Positions 25,410-34,202 of a stretch of DNA of 38,017 nucleotides are shown here, in pieces. The stretch spans positions 1 through 38,017 of the forward strand of contig NZ_CAMRAN010000037.1 of NCBI RefSeq assembly GCF_947039875.1. Reading direction: 5' to 3'. Each line of letters begins with the position of its first letter. Positions within the stretch are counted from its first letter, which is position 1. The position numbers were made by a program, and so were the translations under genes. Origin of the DNA: an uncultured Photobacterium sp. (GTDB lineage: Bacteria > Pseudomonadota > Gammaproteobacteria > Enterobacterales > Vibrionaceae). The notes under the pieces were generated by a model that saw only the letters and a list, made by a program, of their open reading frames with translations, had not been told where the DNA came from and made no database searches.

Positions 25410-25424
25410 ATAAGAGATTCTTAT
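25410..25424. promoter_or_regulatory. T-N11-A dyad, candidate LysR operator
   Basis: ATAAGA-GAT-TCTTAT is a perfect 15-bp dyad containing the classical LysR T-N11-A box (T25411, A25423). It lies in the 175-base gap between the LysR gene (start 25329) and the purA paralogue (start 25505), about 80 bases from each start, the expected place for an activation or autoregulation site. Confidence 0.6.
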
Positions 25425-25504
25425 CAAGTTAATAACGATTATTGATTATTTTTATTGGGCTATTGGGCATAGGATAACGTCATTGCTTTTGAGGAGTTAA
25501 AATT

Positions 25505-26761
25505 ATGTCGTCTATTGTTGTTGTTGGTGCTAACTGGGGTGATGAAGGTAAAGGTCGTATTGTTGATTATTTAGCAGACCAAGCTTCAGCGAGTATTCGT
25601 TTCCAAGGTGGTAACAACGCAGGTCATACTGTTGTTAACGATTTTGGTACTTTTAAACTACACCAATTACCAAGCGGCGTATTTAACCCTGATTGTATTG
25701 CTGTTTTAGGCCCTGGTATGGTTATCAGCCCAGAGAAATTAAGCCTAGAAATTGAAGAAGTAGCAACATCAGGTGTTGAAGTTAAGCTTTGTATCTCTGA
25801 TCGTGCAACACTATGTTTACCATTACACGCACTAGAAGATACCCTAGAAGAACAACGTCTTGGTGACGGTGCTTACGGTTCAACTCGTCAAGGTATCGCA
25901 CCTGCATATGGCGACCGTGTAATGAAGAAGGGTATTCTTGTTGGTTGGTTAAACCAGCCAGAAGTATTACTTGAGCGTATTCAATTCATGATGGATTGGA
26001 AATTGCCACAGCTTAAAGCGTTATATCCTTCAATGGAATTTACGCAAACTGCTGAAGAAATGACAGAGTGGCTACTTGAAGTGTCTCAACCTTGGCGTGA
26101 CAGCATTTGTAACGTTACGGAGCCACTAAAAGCGCTGCAAAAAGAAGACAAAACATTATTGTTTGAAGCACAGTTAGGTGCTGGTCGTGACTTAGTTTAC
26201 GGTGAATACCCATGGACAACATCATCTAACGTAACTGCAGCTTATGCTGGTATCGGTAGTGGTTTACCTGCACTTCACCCTGAACGCGTTATTGCTGTTG
26301 CTAAATCATTCAGCTCTTCAGTAGGCACTGGTACTTTGATCACTGCAATGGAAGATCAAGACCAATTCCGTGAAGATGCTAAAGAATTCGGCGCAACAAC
26401 GGGTCGTCCACGTGATATGGGTTACTTTGATGCAGTTGCAACACGTAACGGTATTGAATTACAAGCAGCAACAGAAATCGCATTAACGAAGATTGACTGC
26501 CTAAGTGGCATGAAAGATCTTAAAATCTGTGTTGCTTATGATGGCGATCACACTGAAAACCCAATTTGGCCTCAAACTGCGTCATTAACTGCAGTTTATG
26601 AGCAAATGATGGGTTGGGATGAAGATATCACTGGTTGCCGTCATTTTGACGAACTACCACAAGGTGCACAGCAATATGTACTCCGTATTGAAGAACTAAT
26701 GGGTGTGCCAGTGAAGATGGTATCAGTAGGTCCTGAGCGTGAGCAAATGATCCTACGTTAA
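25505..26761 (+). CDS. Adenylosuccinate synthase-family protein, divergent PurA paralogue
   Basis: A 418-residue member of the PurA family, which joins IMP and aspartate using GTP to make adenylosuccinate. The GTP loop and catalytic residues are kept: GDEGKGR with D13, and NAGHT with H41. Several substrate-contact regions differ from E. coli PurA as I recall it. The TTGRG loop reads S126-T-R-Q-G130, the GAQG loop around residue 224 reads A-Q-L-G, and the aspartate loop TTGRRRR reads TTGRPRD (R301 and R303 kept). A canonical housekeeping PurA is presumably elsewhere. gaggag eight bases before the ATG is a strong ribosome binding site, and codon use looks adapted to high expression. A LysR gene with its operator is divergent. 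It may use a modified nucleotide or act as a regulated isozyme. Confidence 0.83.
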   Translation: MSSIVVVGANWGDEGKGRIVDYLADQASASIRFQGGNNAGHTVVNDFGTFKLHQLPSGVFNPDCIAVLGPGMVISPEKLSLEIEEVATSGVEVKLCISDRATLCLPLHALEDTLEEQRLGDGAYGSTRQGIAPAYGDRVMKKGILVGWLNQPEVLLERIQFMMDWKLPQLKALYPSMEFTQTAEEMTEWLLEVSQPWRDSICNVTEPLKALQKEDKTLLFEAQLGAGRDLVYGEYPWTTSSNVTAAYAGIGSGLPALHPERVIAVAKSFSSSVGTGTLITAMEDQDQFREDAKEFGATTGRPRDMGYFDAVATRNGIELQAATEIALTKIDCLSGMKDLKICVAYDGDHTENPIWPQTASLTAVYEQMMGWDEDITGCRHFDELPQGAQQYVLRIEELMGVPVKMVSVGPEREQMILR

Positions 26762-26783
26762 TCGTTGCGTCATCAAAAATTAT

Positions 26784-26819
26784 AACGGGCGAGTTACTCA
26801 GTAACTGGCCCGTTTTTTA
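26784..26819. terminator. Rho-independent terminator between convergent genes
   Basis: aacgggc (26784-26790) pairs with gcccgtt (26808-26814), enclosing an inner gttactcagtaac stem, and is followed by a T run on the plus strand. It ends the purA-like transcript; the opposite strand carries a looser T-rich tail that can serve pepT. Confidence 0.85.
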
Positions 26820-26853
26820 TTTGTTTATTTGTTAGAATGACAGACCCTCGATC

Positions 26854-28095
26854 CTACCTTCCATACTGCTCCGCAGTAATACGGATCACATCAACGACTA
26901 CATCACTTGCCGCTTGTAATGAAGGTACGGGTAAATACTCATAAATAGAGTGGAAGTTGTGCGCCCCCGTAAAAATATTTGGGCAAGGTAGGCCTTTTTG
27001 AGATAACACCGCACCATCATAACCACCGCGCATTGGGGTTGTTTTCATTACAATGTTATTGCGATCATAAGCTTGTTTAGCGATTTCAATCGGAAAACTG
27101 GCATCACCTTGTAAGCTATTCGCCACATTTTGATAGCGATCAGCAAGAGTTATTGACACTGCCTGTTCTCCCCATAGCGATTGGCAGTTAGTCGCTAGTG
27201 TGGCTAGAAATTGCATGCGTTGTTGATAGCCGTGTTGAGTAAAATCTCGAACATCCATTTTCAATACCGTTTTGGCACTGCTACCACTCATGTCTTTGAC
27301 CCAATAGTAACCTTCACGGCCATCAGTGTATTCAGGGGCTTCACCAGCAGGCAACATAGCAATAAACTTATGTGCCATTAGCAATGAGTTTTTAAGCTTG
27401 CCTTTAGCTGACATAGGGTGAGCAGATTGGCCTGTAAACGTGACGACAACATCACCCGCATTCCAGTTTTCATCAACAAATTCACCAATACCACAACAAT
27501 CTAAGGTGTAACCAAAATCTGCTCCAAAAGTGTCAACGTCAAAGGCTTTTGCACCGCGAAGACCTTGCTCTTCATCAGGGACAAATGCAACTTTAACATC
27601 ACCATGTTCGAGCTCAGGATTAGCAATGAGCACCATTAGGGCGTGCATAATGGCTGCAATAGCGGCTTTATCATCTGCACCTAATAAACTGGTACCATCC
27701 GTTACAATAATATCTTGGTTTTGATATTGGCTAAGTTCAGGAAATTCAGCTTGTTTAAGTACAATATTTAATGCGGGGTTAAGTATAATATCACCGCCAG
27801 TATAATTAATAATCTGGGCATGAGTATCATTGCTTTGTTCCGCACTGGTGTCTAAATGACCAAAGAAAGCCACGGTAGGAATTTGTTTTTTACTATTACT
27901 AGGCAATGTTGCCGTAAGAATAGCACTGTCGCGTAAGACAATATCTTGTAAGCCAAGTTGTGTTAATTCCGCCGTTAATATTTTAGCTAATTCCATTTGC
28001 CCTAATGATGACGGCATAATACCGGCAGCGCCATTTTCACGATTAGTGGTGGTATTAATACGAGTGTAATTTATAAAGCGATCAACAATATTCAT
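26854..28095 (-). CDS. pepT: Peptidase T (tripeptide aminopeptidase)
   Basis: A 413-residue zinc-dependent M20B peptidase that removes the N-terminal residue of tripeptides in the cytosol. The metal site and catalytic residues are visible: GHLDTS with H80 and D82, GTSLLGADDKAA, VPDEEQGLRGA with the catalytic Glu pair, and MRGGYDGAVLS plus GAHNFHSIYE near the end. Length is close to E. coli PepT (408). The frame allows ATG 28104 or 28095; 28095 is preferred because agga lies eight bases before it, while it touches the first ATG. It is transcribed alone, towards the terminator at 26784-26819. Confidence 0.93.
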   Translation of the reverse strand: MNIVDRFINYTRINTTTNRENGAAGIMPSSLGQMELAKILTAELTQLGLQDIVLRDSAILTATLPSNSKKQIPTVAFFGHLDTSAEQSNDTHAQIINYTGGDIILNPALNIVLKQAEFPELSQYQNQDIIVTDGTSLLGADDKAAIAAIMHALMVLIANPELEHGDVKVAFVPDEEQGLRGAKAFDVDTFGADFGYTLDCCGIGEFVDENWNAGDVVVTFTGQSAHPMSAKGKLKNSLLMAHKFIAMLPAGEAPEYTDGREGYYWVKDMSGSSAKTVLKMDVRDFTQHGYQQRMQFLATLATNCQSLWGEQAVSITLADRYQNVANSLQGDASFPIEIAKQAYDRNNIVMKTTPMRGGYDGAVLSQKGLPCPNIFTGAHNFHSIYEYLPVPSLQAASDVVVDVIRITAEQYGR

Positions 28096-28366
28096 TATAT
28101 TCATCCTGAAGAATAAATTATTGAGAATGGTGGTTAGTCAGTATTTTTACTTGTTATTTATTCAGATGAATAAATAATGATAACCAGATAAATGTGACCA
28201 TTCATGATGAGGGGAATATTTCATTATTTATTGTTATTAACAAGAGAATTAATATGATGATCATAGTGTTTTGTGAGCGTGGTAGGATCTTAATCGCGAA
28301 GGACATACGAACTAGCCGTTTAACTGCTCACTCTATATGCCGACAGAATTAATATGGTGGAATCTT

Positions 28367-28498
28367 ATGAAGAAATCAGCGTTACCACAAAAAATTTGTA
28401 TAGTGTGCAAACGTCCTTTTTCATGGCGGAAAAAATGGCAACGGTGTTGGAATGACGTTAAATATTGCTCTGAGCGTTGCCGTTGCCAGCGACACTAA
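28367..28498 (+). CDS. DUF2256 small cysteine-rich protein
   Basis: A 43-residue protein matching the DUF2256 pattern. A Cys pair (CIVC, residues 11-14) is followed by [10 protein letters not shown] (15-24), then [13 protein letters not shown] with further cysteines at 34, 38 and 40, and a basic tail. Together with C27 the spacing suggests a small zinc-binding finger; basic and aromatic residues suggest nucleic-acid contact. Function is unknown. ggtgga six bases before ATG 28367 is a good ribosome binding site. Its last four bases overlap the end of the convergent DCC-family gene. In related bacteria such genes often lie near photolyase-type or DCC genes, as I recall, which fits the neighbour. 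It is easily missed because of its size. Confidence 0.85.
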   Translation: MKKSALPQKICIVCKRPFSWRKKWQRCWNDVKYCSERCRCQRH

Positions 28499-28893
28499 TC
28501 TATTTTGCAATTTTTACAGCGTGATTTTCTGGTCAATAAATAAGAGATTTTGTAGCGATTACGGGCAAAAAACAAATAGCATTTATCAGCAAAAAAACGA
28601 ATGATAGGCCAGCGTAGTACTGCTAACCATTTTTTCTTTCCTATAGATCTCCAAGCTAGGTAAGTAACATCCAACCCAAGCAATAATTGTGGTGATTGTT
28701 GCGGTTCAGGAAAATATAACCCATGTAATACTGTTGAAGCGTCAGTAATACTTATATAAGGGAAACGTTGGTTAAAATCAGAGGCAAGAATATCCTCAAA
28801 AGAAAGTTGTTGATGATTATTGTGCTTTTGTAATTGGCGCATTTCCTTAATACAGAGTGGACAACTGCCGTCATAGAATATGATTAATTTCAT
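28495..28893 (-). CDS. DCC/DUF393 family thiol-disulfide oxidoreductase-like protein
   Basis: A 132-residue protein of the DCC (DUF393) family. It is defined by the N-terminal FYDGSCPLC (6-14) with C11 and C14 in a thioredoxin-like Cys-X-X-Cys position. The middle part has [11 protein letters not shown] and an [14 protein letters not shown] segment ([17 protein letters not shown]) typical of the family; the tail ends in CKNC. The redox partner and substrate are unknown, and the protein should be cytosolic or membrane-associated. The ribosome binding site aggagg before ATG 28893 is strong. It converges on, and overlaps by four bases, the DUF2256 gene. Confidence 0.88.
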   Translation of the reverse strand: MKLIIFYDGSCPLCIKEMRQLQKHNNHQQLSFEDILASDFNQRFPYISITDASTVLHGLYFPEPQQSPQLLLGLDVTYLAWRSIGKKKWLAVLRWPIIRFFADKCYLFFARNRYKISYLLTRKSRCKNCKID

Positions 28894-29062
28894 AATATCC
28901 TCCTAATCTCTATTAATAATAGCGACTAATCAGTATTCTTTTGCTGATTTTATAATTTAAGGTTACATCGACTGTAAAACCTAGGATAATAGCAGCAATC
29001 TATCGTTAATTATCTATAGATGATGATTAATGAGAAAAATTTAAACTGCTAGGATATTGATT

Positions 29063-29659
29063 ATGCGCGCTTTTGTATTACGAGCCCGTTCTGCTCCAAC
29101 AGACAGTAAGCTATTATTAGCATCAGTTGGACAAGATGCCCACACTGAGATTTTAGCTCACGTTTTGATGAATGCTATTTTTGTAGCGCAGTCGCATCGC
29201 GAAGATATTATGGTGCATTTGGTACTCGAAAGTACTCAAGACTTCTCACGCACTATTAGCTTTAGTTCTAATGATATTACTAACTTATCTGGTTTCCATG
29301 AGCAAGCTTGGCTTGATAAAATTGCTCATGCTCTAGATAAATCATTAGGCATGGCGAAAGAACAACAACGTAATGTTGAGTCTGGCATTGTAGTTCGAAC
29401 CATTAGTTTTGAAAAATTAGTGAGTGAGCTAGCAGAAGACTATCAGCTATATATGCTTGATAAAAAAGGCGACTTTATACGAGATATAGAATTGGCTTCA
29501 AATCCTTGTTTTTTATTGACTGACCATATGCCAATGCCAAAGAAAAGCTTTAATAGCTTAAAACGTTTAGGCGCAGAAAAAATCAGTTTAGGGCCTAAAA
29601 TGCTATTTGCTTCGCAGTGTATTGTATTAATACATAATGAATTGGATCTAACGCTATAA
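29063..29659 (+). CDS. trmY: TrmY-like tRNA pseudouridine-54 N1-methyltransferase (UPF0217)
   Basis: A 198-residue SPOUT-fold methyltransferase of the TrmY/UPF0217 (COG1901) family. Family landmarks are MRAFVLRARSAPTDS at the N-terminus, HVLMNAIFVAQ, HLVLES and SRTISFSS in the first half, and CFLLTDHMPMP, AEKISLGPKMLFASQCI in the knotted SAM-binding part. In archaea TrmY makes N1-methylpseudouridine at tRNA position 54. Bacterial members exist in Vibrionaceae, and their substrate is not established to my knowledge. ATG 29063 is chosen over a TTG at 29057, with agga eight bases upstream. It is a single-gene unit with a strong terminator. Confidence 0.87.
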   Translation: MRAFVLRARSAPTDSKLLLASVGQDAHTEILAHVLMNAIFVAQSHREDIMVHLVLESTQDFSRTISFSSNDITNLSGFHEQAWLDKIAHALDKSLGMAKEQQRNVESGIVVRTISFEKLVSELAEDYQLYMLDKKGDFIRDIELASNPCFLLTDHMPMPKKSFNSLKRLGAEKISLGPKMLFASQCIVLIHNELDLTL

Positions 29660-29677
29660 TTTTAGTTGTTAATAAAT

Positions 29678-29731
29678 AAAAGCCGTTAAGTGATTGTTGA
29701 CGTTTCAACAGATCATTTAGCGGTTTTTTTA
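29678..29731 (+). terminator. Rho-independent terminator after trmY
   Basis: A long hairpin: agccgttaagtgat pairs imperfectly with atcatttagcggt, with an inner gttga/tcaac stem, followed by seven T. It lies about twenty bases after the trmY stop. Confidence 0.85.
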
Positions 29732-30032
29732 TTTCGTCAGAAATGCATAAATATGCACCAATGTTGTTTTAAACGATTTTTTATGTGATGTTTATTGCAA
29801 AAATGTAACAGTAAGTAGATAATATCGCAAAATGGTATAAAATTATTCGCCATTTTTTATATACGATAATATTCATTTTATTTATATGAAAATTAAGATA
29901 CTAAATATGGAGTGAGATTAAGCTTGAGCTTGAGCTTGTTCAGTGTATTTTCAGTATTAAATACCAACGGTATTTCAAATCAAATAACAATTATTACCGT
30001 TAGCCTATATGGCCCCTTTATTAGGAAACAAT
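29732..30032. other. Upstream region of the peptide transporter gene, with hexamer repeat
   Basis: About 300 bases between the trmY terminator and the transporter start. It holds three perfect tandem copies of agcttg (29921-29938) and, nearer the gene, an inverted repeat aacggta (29966-29972) / taccgtt (29995-30001) that could fold in the leader about thirty bases before the ATG. A GTG-started frame crosses it but overlaps the transporter and lacks support. Confidence 0.45.
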
Positions 30033-31493
30033 ATGCAATTATCCTCTCAGCCAAAAGGGCTTTTTCACCTCATTGCAATACAGATGTGGGAATTCTTTAG
30101 TTATTACGGCATGCGGTCGTTATTAATCCTCTTTTTAACTCAAAAACTTTTAATGTCTGACGACCATGCGTATGCCCTTTATGGTGCTTATACGTCACTA
30201 GTTTATGTTACCCCTATTTTAGGTGGCTATTTAGCTGACCGTTATTTAGGTAACTATTGGTCAGTTATTATTGGTGGTTCATTAATGGTTGCTGGGCACG
30301 CAGTGTTGAGTATTCCAAGCCATGACAATACAGTGCTTTATGCTGCACTTGCATTGATCATTTGTGGTTATGGTTTTTTTAAAACTAACTCAAGCTGTCT
30401 ATTGGGTGAGTTATATAAAGATCATGAAGATGCGCGTGAATCTGGCTTTTCCATTTCTTATATTGGCGGTAATGTTGGTTCAGCACTAGCTCCTATATTT
30501 TGTGGTTATGCCGCGAGCCGTTGGGGCTGGAACGTAGGTTTTGCACTCGCAGGCATTGGTATGCTTATTGGCTTAATCATCTTTAGTACTGGCCGTAAGC
30601 ACTTTAAACACGTACAAAAAGCTAACCTACCAGCATTACGTAAAAAGACGGCAGGTTTTAGCCACTGGCAACTGATCATTCTTGGTGTGATTGTATGCGC
30701 TGCTGGTCTGGTTTTTGTGCTACAAGATTTATTAGCCGGTTATATTCTTGCGGTTATTTTAGCGTTCTCTGCGTTACAGATGTTCCGTTTATACCGCAAG
30801 AGTAGTACCGAAGATCGTAAGAAATTAAATGCCATTATCTACTTTATGTTATTTGGTATGGTGTTTTGGGCATTCGATCAGCAAGGTGGTAGTTCTATCA
30901 GCTTGTTTATTGAACGTAACATTGATACCGATATCTTTGGATACCACATTCCAACCGCATTCTTCCAATCAGTGAACCCTGTGGCGGTTATTGTTGGCGG
31001 TATTGCGGTGGCATGGTTGTGGAAAGTATTAGCCGCTCGTCAAATTTCAGTACGCACTTTAACGAAACTGAATATGGGGCTGTTTTTGCTAACTGCTGGA
31101 TTTAGCTTAATTACATTATCATCTAAATTAGCCATGGTTAGTGGACATACAACATTCCTATGGCTATTTATTGGTCTATTCTTAATTGGTATTGCTGAAC
31201 TGTTTATTGACCCAGTGGCATTGTCTGCGATTACACGTATGAATCCTCAAGGTGCTACGGGCACAGTTGCAGGTATCTATATGCTAATGGGGGGCTCAGT
31301 TGCTAACTATTTAGCAGCAAATATTGCAGAATTAACATCAACAGGTACACAATTAACCAATACAGCAGATTTAATCGCTTCAGCGACACAATATCACCAT
31401 GTGTTCCAATCAATTTTCATTGTAACCGTCGTGGTGTTAGTGCTCGGCCTATTGGTGAATTTTAAAAATCGTAATGAACCTGAATACGATTAA
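30033..31493 (+). CDS. dtpC: DtpC-like proton-dependent di/tripeptide transporter (POT family)
   Basis: A 486-residue inner-membrane transporter of the POT/PTR family with about fourteen helices. The N-terminal motif reads IQMWEFFSYYGMRSLLILFL, GGYLADRYLGN follows, and the PTR signature region is SISYIGGNVGSALAP. The classical ExxER motif of DtpA and DtpB is replaced by QMWEF, as in E. coli DtpC/YjdL (QIWEY). Overall wording (CGYGFFKTN, ELFIDPVALS, GTVAGIYML) also follows DtpC. It imports short peptides with protons. ATG 30033 has agga in good position and is preferred over ATG 30009. A strong terminator follows. Confidence 0.88.
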   Translation: MQLSSQPKGLFHLIAIQMWEFFSYYGMRSLLILFLTQKLLMSDDHAYALYGAYTSLVYVTPILGGYLADRYLGNYWSVIIGGSLMVAGHAVLSIPSHDNTVLYAALALIICGYGFFKTNSSCLLGELYKDHEDARESGFSISYIGGNVGSALAPIFCGYAASRWGWNVGFALAGIGMLIGLIIFSTGRKHFKHVQKANLPALRKKTAGFSHWQLIILGVIVCAAGLVFVLQDLLAGYILAVILAFSALQMFRLYRKSSTEDRKKLNAIIYFMLFGMVFWAFDQQGGSSISLFIERNIDTDIFGYHIPTAFFQSVNPVAVIVGGIAVAWLWKVLAARQISVRTLTKLNMGLFLLTAGFSLITLSSKLAMVSGHTTFLWLFIGLFLIGIAELFIDPVALSAITRMNPQGATGTVAGIYMLMGGSVANYLAANIAELTSTGTQLTNTADLIASATQYHHVFQSIFIVTVVVLVLGLLVNFKNRNEPEYD

Positions 31494-31508
31494 TTTACTC
31501 TGTTAGAA

Positions 31509-31557
31509 ACGGCCGATAATGTGAGCTATTTTAGCGAGTGTTATCGGCCTTTTTTTT
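31509..31557 (+). terminator. Rho-independent terminator
   Basis: ggccgataa (31511-31519) pairs with ttatcggcc (31541-31549) and is followed by eight T, eighteen bases after the transporter stop. Confidence 0.9.
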
Positions 31558-31667
31558 GACTGCTTATCGTTATTTTGTATCAGAGTTCGATTAGGTCTTT
31601 TGTGATACTATTATCAGTAGTCATCAAAGATTAAGAAAGATAGCTGCTCAGAATAAAGAGTCGATAA

Positions 31668-32987
31668 ATGAATGATAAAAAAAAATATTCAAAAGTACCA
31701 AGCAGTCGATTATCACGCTTAGCCAAACTGGGTTCATTAGCCACGCGAGTCGCTTCAGGTATGGTTGCCGAGGGAGCCAAGCAACTTGCAACAGGGCATA
31801 GACCACATATTAGCGAATTGATTTTAACGCCCAATAACGTCAAACGTGTTGCTGACCAATTAGCGGATTTACGCGGTGCAGCAATGAAAGTAGGTCAATT
31901 ATTATCCATGGACAGCGGTGATTTATTACCGCCTCAGTTAACTGAATTATTGTCCCGTTTGCAGGCAAATGCCAAACCAATGCCGATAAGCCAACTCAAT
32001 CATTCACTTGAACAGCAGTGGGGTAATGATTGGCAGCTGCAATTTAGTCAGTTTTCATTCTATCCCATTGCCGCGGCCTCTATCGGACAAGTTCATAAAG
32101 CCACAACCGTTGATGGACGCCTGCTGGCATTGAAAATCCAATATCCAGGGATCAATAAAAGTATTGATAGTGATGTAAATAACGTCGCGACATTATTGAA
32201 TATTAGTGGGTTAGTGCCTAAGCAGATAGATGCTTCTGAATTGTTGAATGAAGCTAAAAAGCAACTTTATGCAGAAGCCGATTATTTACTTGAAGCGCAA
32301 TATGTAAAGCAATACCGCCAATTATTAGCCTCTGATGCACGCTATGTTTTACCTGATATTGCTGATGATCTGACAACACAACATATTCTTGCGATGACAT
32401 TTGTTGGGGGGATTGAGGTTGATAAATTGGTACAGCAACCACAGGCTGTGCGTGATCATGTTATTGAGCTAGCCTTTCACCTCATGTTTAGGGAAGTGTT
32501 TGAATTTAGGTTAGTACAGACAGATCCTAATTTTGCTAATTATCATTATGATATTGAAACTCAACAATTAGTGTTACTTGATTTTGGGGCAACACGCGTT
32601 TATCCCGTCACGATAGCGGAAGGTTATCGTCAATTGATGGCCGGGGCTGTAGTCGATGACCAATCGCAAATGTTAGCGGCATTAAAACAGATTGGTTTTT
32701 TTTCACAACCGATAGAACCTCAAGCACAACAAGCATTATTAGCGCTGTGTTTAGAAGCGTGTGAGCCTTTGAAATATCAAGGCGTGTATGATTTTGGCCA
32801 GTCTGATATGGTGCATCGTATTCGTAATGCGGGTCAACAGTTAAGCATGAAACAAGGCTATTGGCATACGCCACCCGCCGACGCTATTTTTTTACACCGT
32901 AAACTAGGTGGACTTTACTTATTAGCGGCAAAGCTAAAAGCACAGGTTAATGTCCATAAAATATTTTTACCCTATATGACTGAATAA
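31668..32987 (+). CDS. ABC1/ADCK (AarF-UbiB-like) atypical kinase
   Basis: A 439-residue protein of the ABC1/UbiB protein-kinase-like family. The defining KxGQ motif is K74-V-G-Q77 after an ADLRGAAM helix, the alanine-rich nucleotide loop is AAASIGQVH at about 137-145, and the conserved lysine lies in LALKIQYPG. The metal-binding motif is D305-F-G (VLLDFGATR). Relatives (Coq8, UbiB) support ubiquinone synthesis; paralogues like this one, outside the ubi operon, are of uncertain role, perhaps in lipid or quinone handling. There is no clear membrane helix at the C-terminus, unlike UbiB. It precedes two lipid-hydrolase genes on the same strand, but the 155-base gap leaves cotranscription open. 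Confidence 0.88.
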   Translation: MNDKKKYSKVPSSRLSRLAKLGSLATRVASGMVAEGAKQLATGHRPHISELILTPNNVKRVADQLADLRGAAMKVGQLLSMDSGDLLPPQLTELLSRLQANAKPMPISQLNHSLEQQWGNDWQLQFSQFSFYPIAAASIGQVHKATTVDGRLLALKIQYPGINKSIDSDVNNVATLLNISGLVPKQIDASELLNEAKKQLYAEADYLLEAQYVKQYRQLLASDARYVLPDIADDLTTQHILAMTFVGGIEVDKLVQQPQAVRDHVIELAFHLMFREVFEFRLVQTDPNFANYHYDIETQQLVLLDFGATRVYPVTIAEGYRQLMAGAVVDDQSQMLAALKQIGFFSQPIEPQAQQALLALCLEACEPLKYQGVYDFGQSDMVHRIRNAGQQLSMKQGYWHTPPADAIFLHRKLGGLYLLAAKLKAQVNVHKIFLPYMTE

Positions 32988-33142
32988 TTATATAACTTTG
33001 CTTATTTATACTGGGTCAAGCGGCTCATATTTAGAATATCAGTTATTATTTTGAGTAATTTATACTTAACCCAGCAGTGACTATACTGTCCTCTTTACAA
33101 ATTAATTTGTATGACAAATGGCCGCAGAAAAGTAATAATGTT

Positions 33143-34132
33143 ATGACTGGTAAACACATCTCTTATGCAATACAAAATATCGACGGATTTTCCTTCGATT
33201 CAAGTGACATTTCTAAAATAGCATTGGTTACCGAAGGCGGTGGCCAGCGTGGTATTTTTACTGCGGGTGTCTTAGATGCTTTTTTAGAAGCTAATTTTAA
33301 TCCATTTTCGTTGATGGTGGGCACCTCAGCTGGATCACTGAATTTAGCATCGTATATCTGTGGTCAATATAAACATGCATATCGTGTGATCACTCAAGCG
33401 ACAACAGATCATCATTTTTTTGATGTTTATCGATTTATTTTTGGCCGTGAAGGGTTAGATCTTGATTGGTTAATGAAACAAACTCGCACCAGCTTTGAGC
33501 TTGATTGGCAACAAGGGCGTGAAAATATGCGTTCACGTACAGTATTAGCCTCAGCAAGCGGTATTACGAGCCATCAAGCCGCATATTTTAACTTAAATAG
33601 TGATAACTGGTCGCTGGCATTAAAAGCGTCTTGTGCTGTGCCAGTGTTAAATAAACAACCGATATTTTCTCAAAATGAATTTTGGGTTGATGGCGGTTTA
33701 TGTGCACCGATTCCAGTACAAGAAGCATATGAACGTGGTTATCGTCATATTGTCGTAATACGAACTGTACCAATTGATACATCATTTGATCATTGTTGGA
33801 TGACTAATATTCGTCGTGCTTTAGGGCATTCTAAAGCTGCGGGGATGATTGAAATGTTGTTGGAGCATGAAGATAATTACCGTAAGACCCAAGATTTTTT
33901 AAGTAATCCGCCCGATGATGTTACTATTTTTGAAATTCATCCGGAAAAGCTGTTGAGTTCAAAAATGATCGGCAGTGATTTGGCATCACTTGATATGGAT
34001 TATCACTTAGGGCATCAATCAGGTAAATATTTTTTAAATACCGTTGGTCGTCATATTAATATCAAAGATGCTCCTTATAAAACAGACTATAAGCATGACA
34101 CAGAGAACGTTGATTTAATGAAATATGCTTAA
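33143..34132 (+). CDS. Patatin-like phospholipase (YjjU-like)
   Basis: A 329-residue patatin-fold lipid acyl hydrolase. The oxyanion loop is EGGGQRGIF, the nucleophile elbow GTSAGS with S62, and the catalytic aspartate D183 in VDGGLCAPIP, so the Ser-Asp dyad is complete. The protein resembles E. coli YjjU along its length (GIFTAGVLDAF near the start, VVIRTVP, FEIHPEKLLSS near the end). The frame is open from a GTG at 33077; ATG 33143 is preferred because it aligns with the YjjU N-terminus. No signal peptide, so a cytosolic or membrane-surface phospholipase. The PldB-like lysophospholipase gene follows 70 bases later, suggesting joint phospholipid turnover. Confidence 0.87.
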   Translation: MTGKHISYAIQNIDGFSFDSSDISKIALVTEGGGQRGIFTAGVLDAFLEANFNPFSLMVGTSAGSLNLASYICGQYKHAYRVITQATTDHHFFDVYRFIFGREGLDLDWLMKQTRTSFELDWQQGRENMRSRTVLASASGITSHQAAYFNLNSDNWSLALKASCAVPVLNKQPIFSQNEFWVDGGLCAPIPVQEAYERGYRHIVVIRTVPIDTSFDHCWMTNIRRALGHSKAAGMIEMLLEHEDNYRKTQDFLSNPPDDVTIFEIHPEKLLSSKMIGSDLASLDMDYHLGHQSGKYFLNTVGRHINIKDAPYKTDYKHDTENVDLMKYA

Positions 34133-34202
34133 TGTTGATATTCAAATGGTGCCATTATGCAATGACATATTTGAGGAGCTTTTACTAAGAAGTTGCTAAT
34201 AA

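Noticed and set aside
25505..26761. PurZ-type enzyme for aminoadenine (Z) DNA synthesis
   Set aside because: PurZ proteins, as I recall, lack the catalytic aspartate of PurA; here D13 in GDEGKG is present and no phage-type Z-genome partner gene is nearby.
29912..30100. 62-codon GTG-started frame as a leader peptide or small gene
   Set aside because: It overlaps the peptide transporter start in another frame, has no good ribosome binding site, and its start is the repetitive agcttg stretch.
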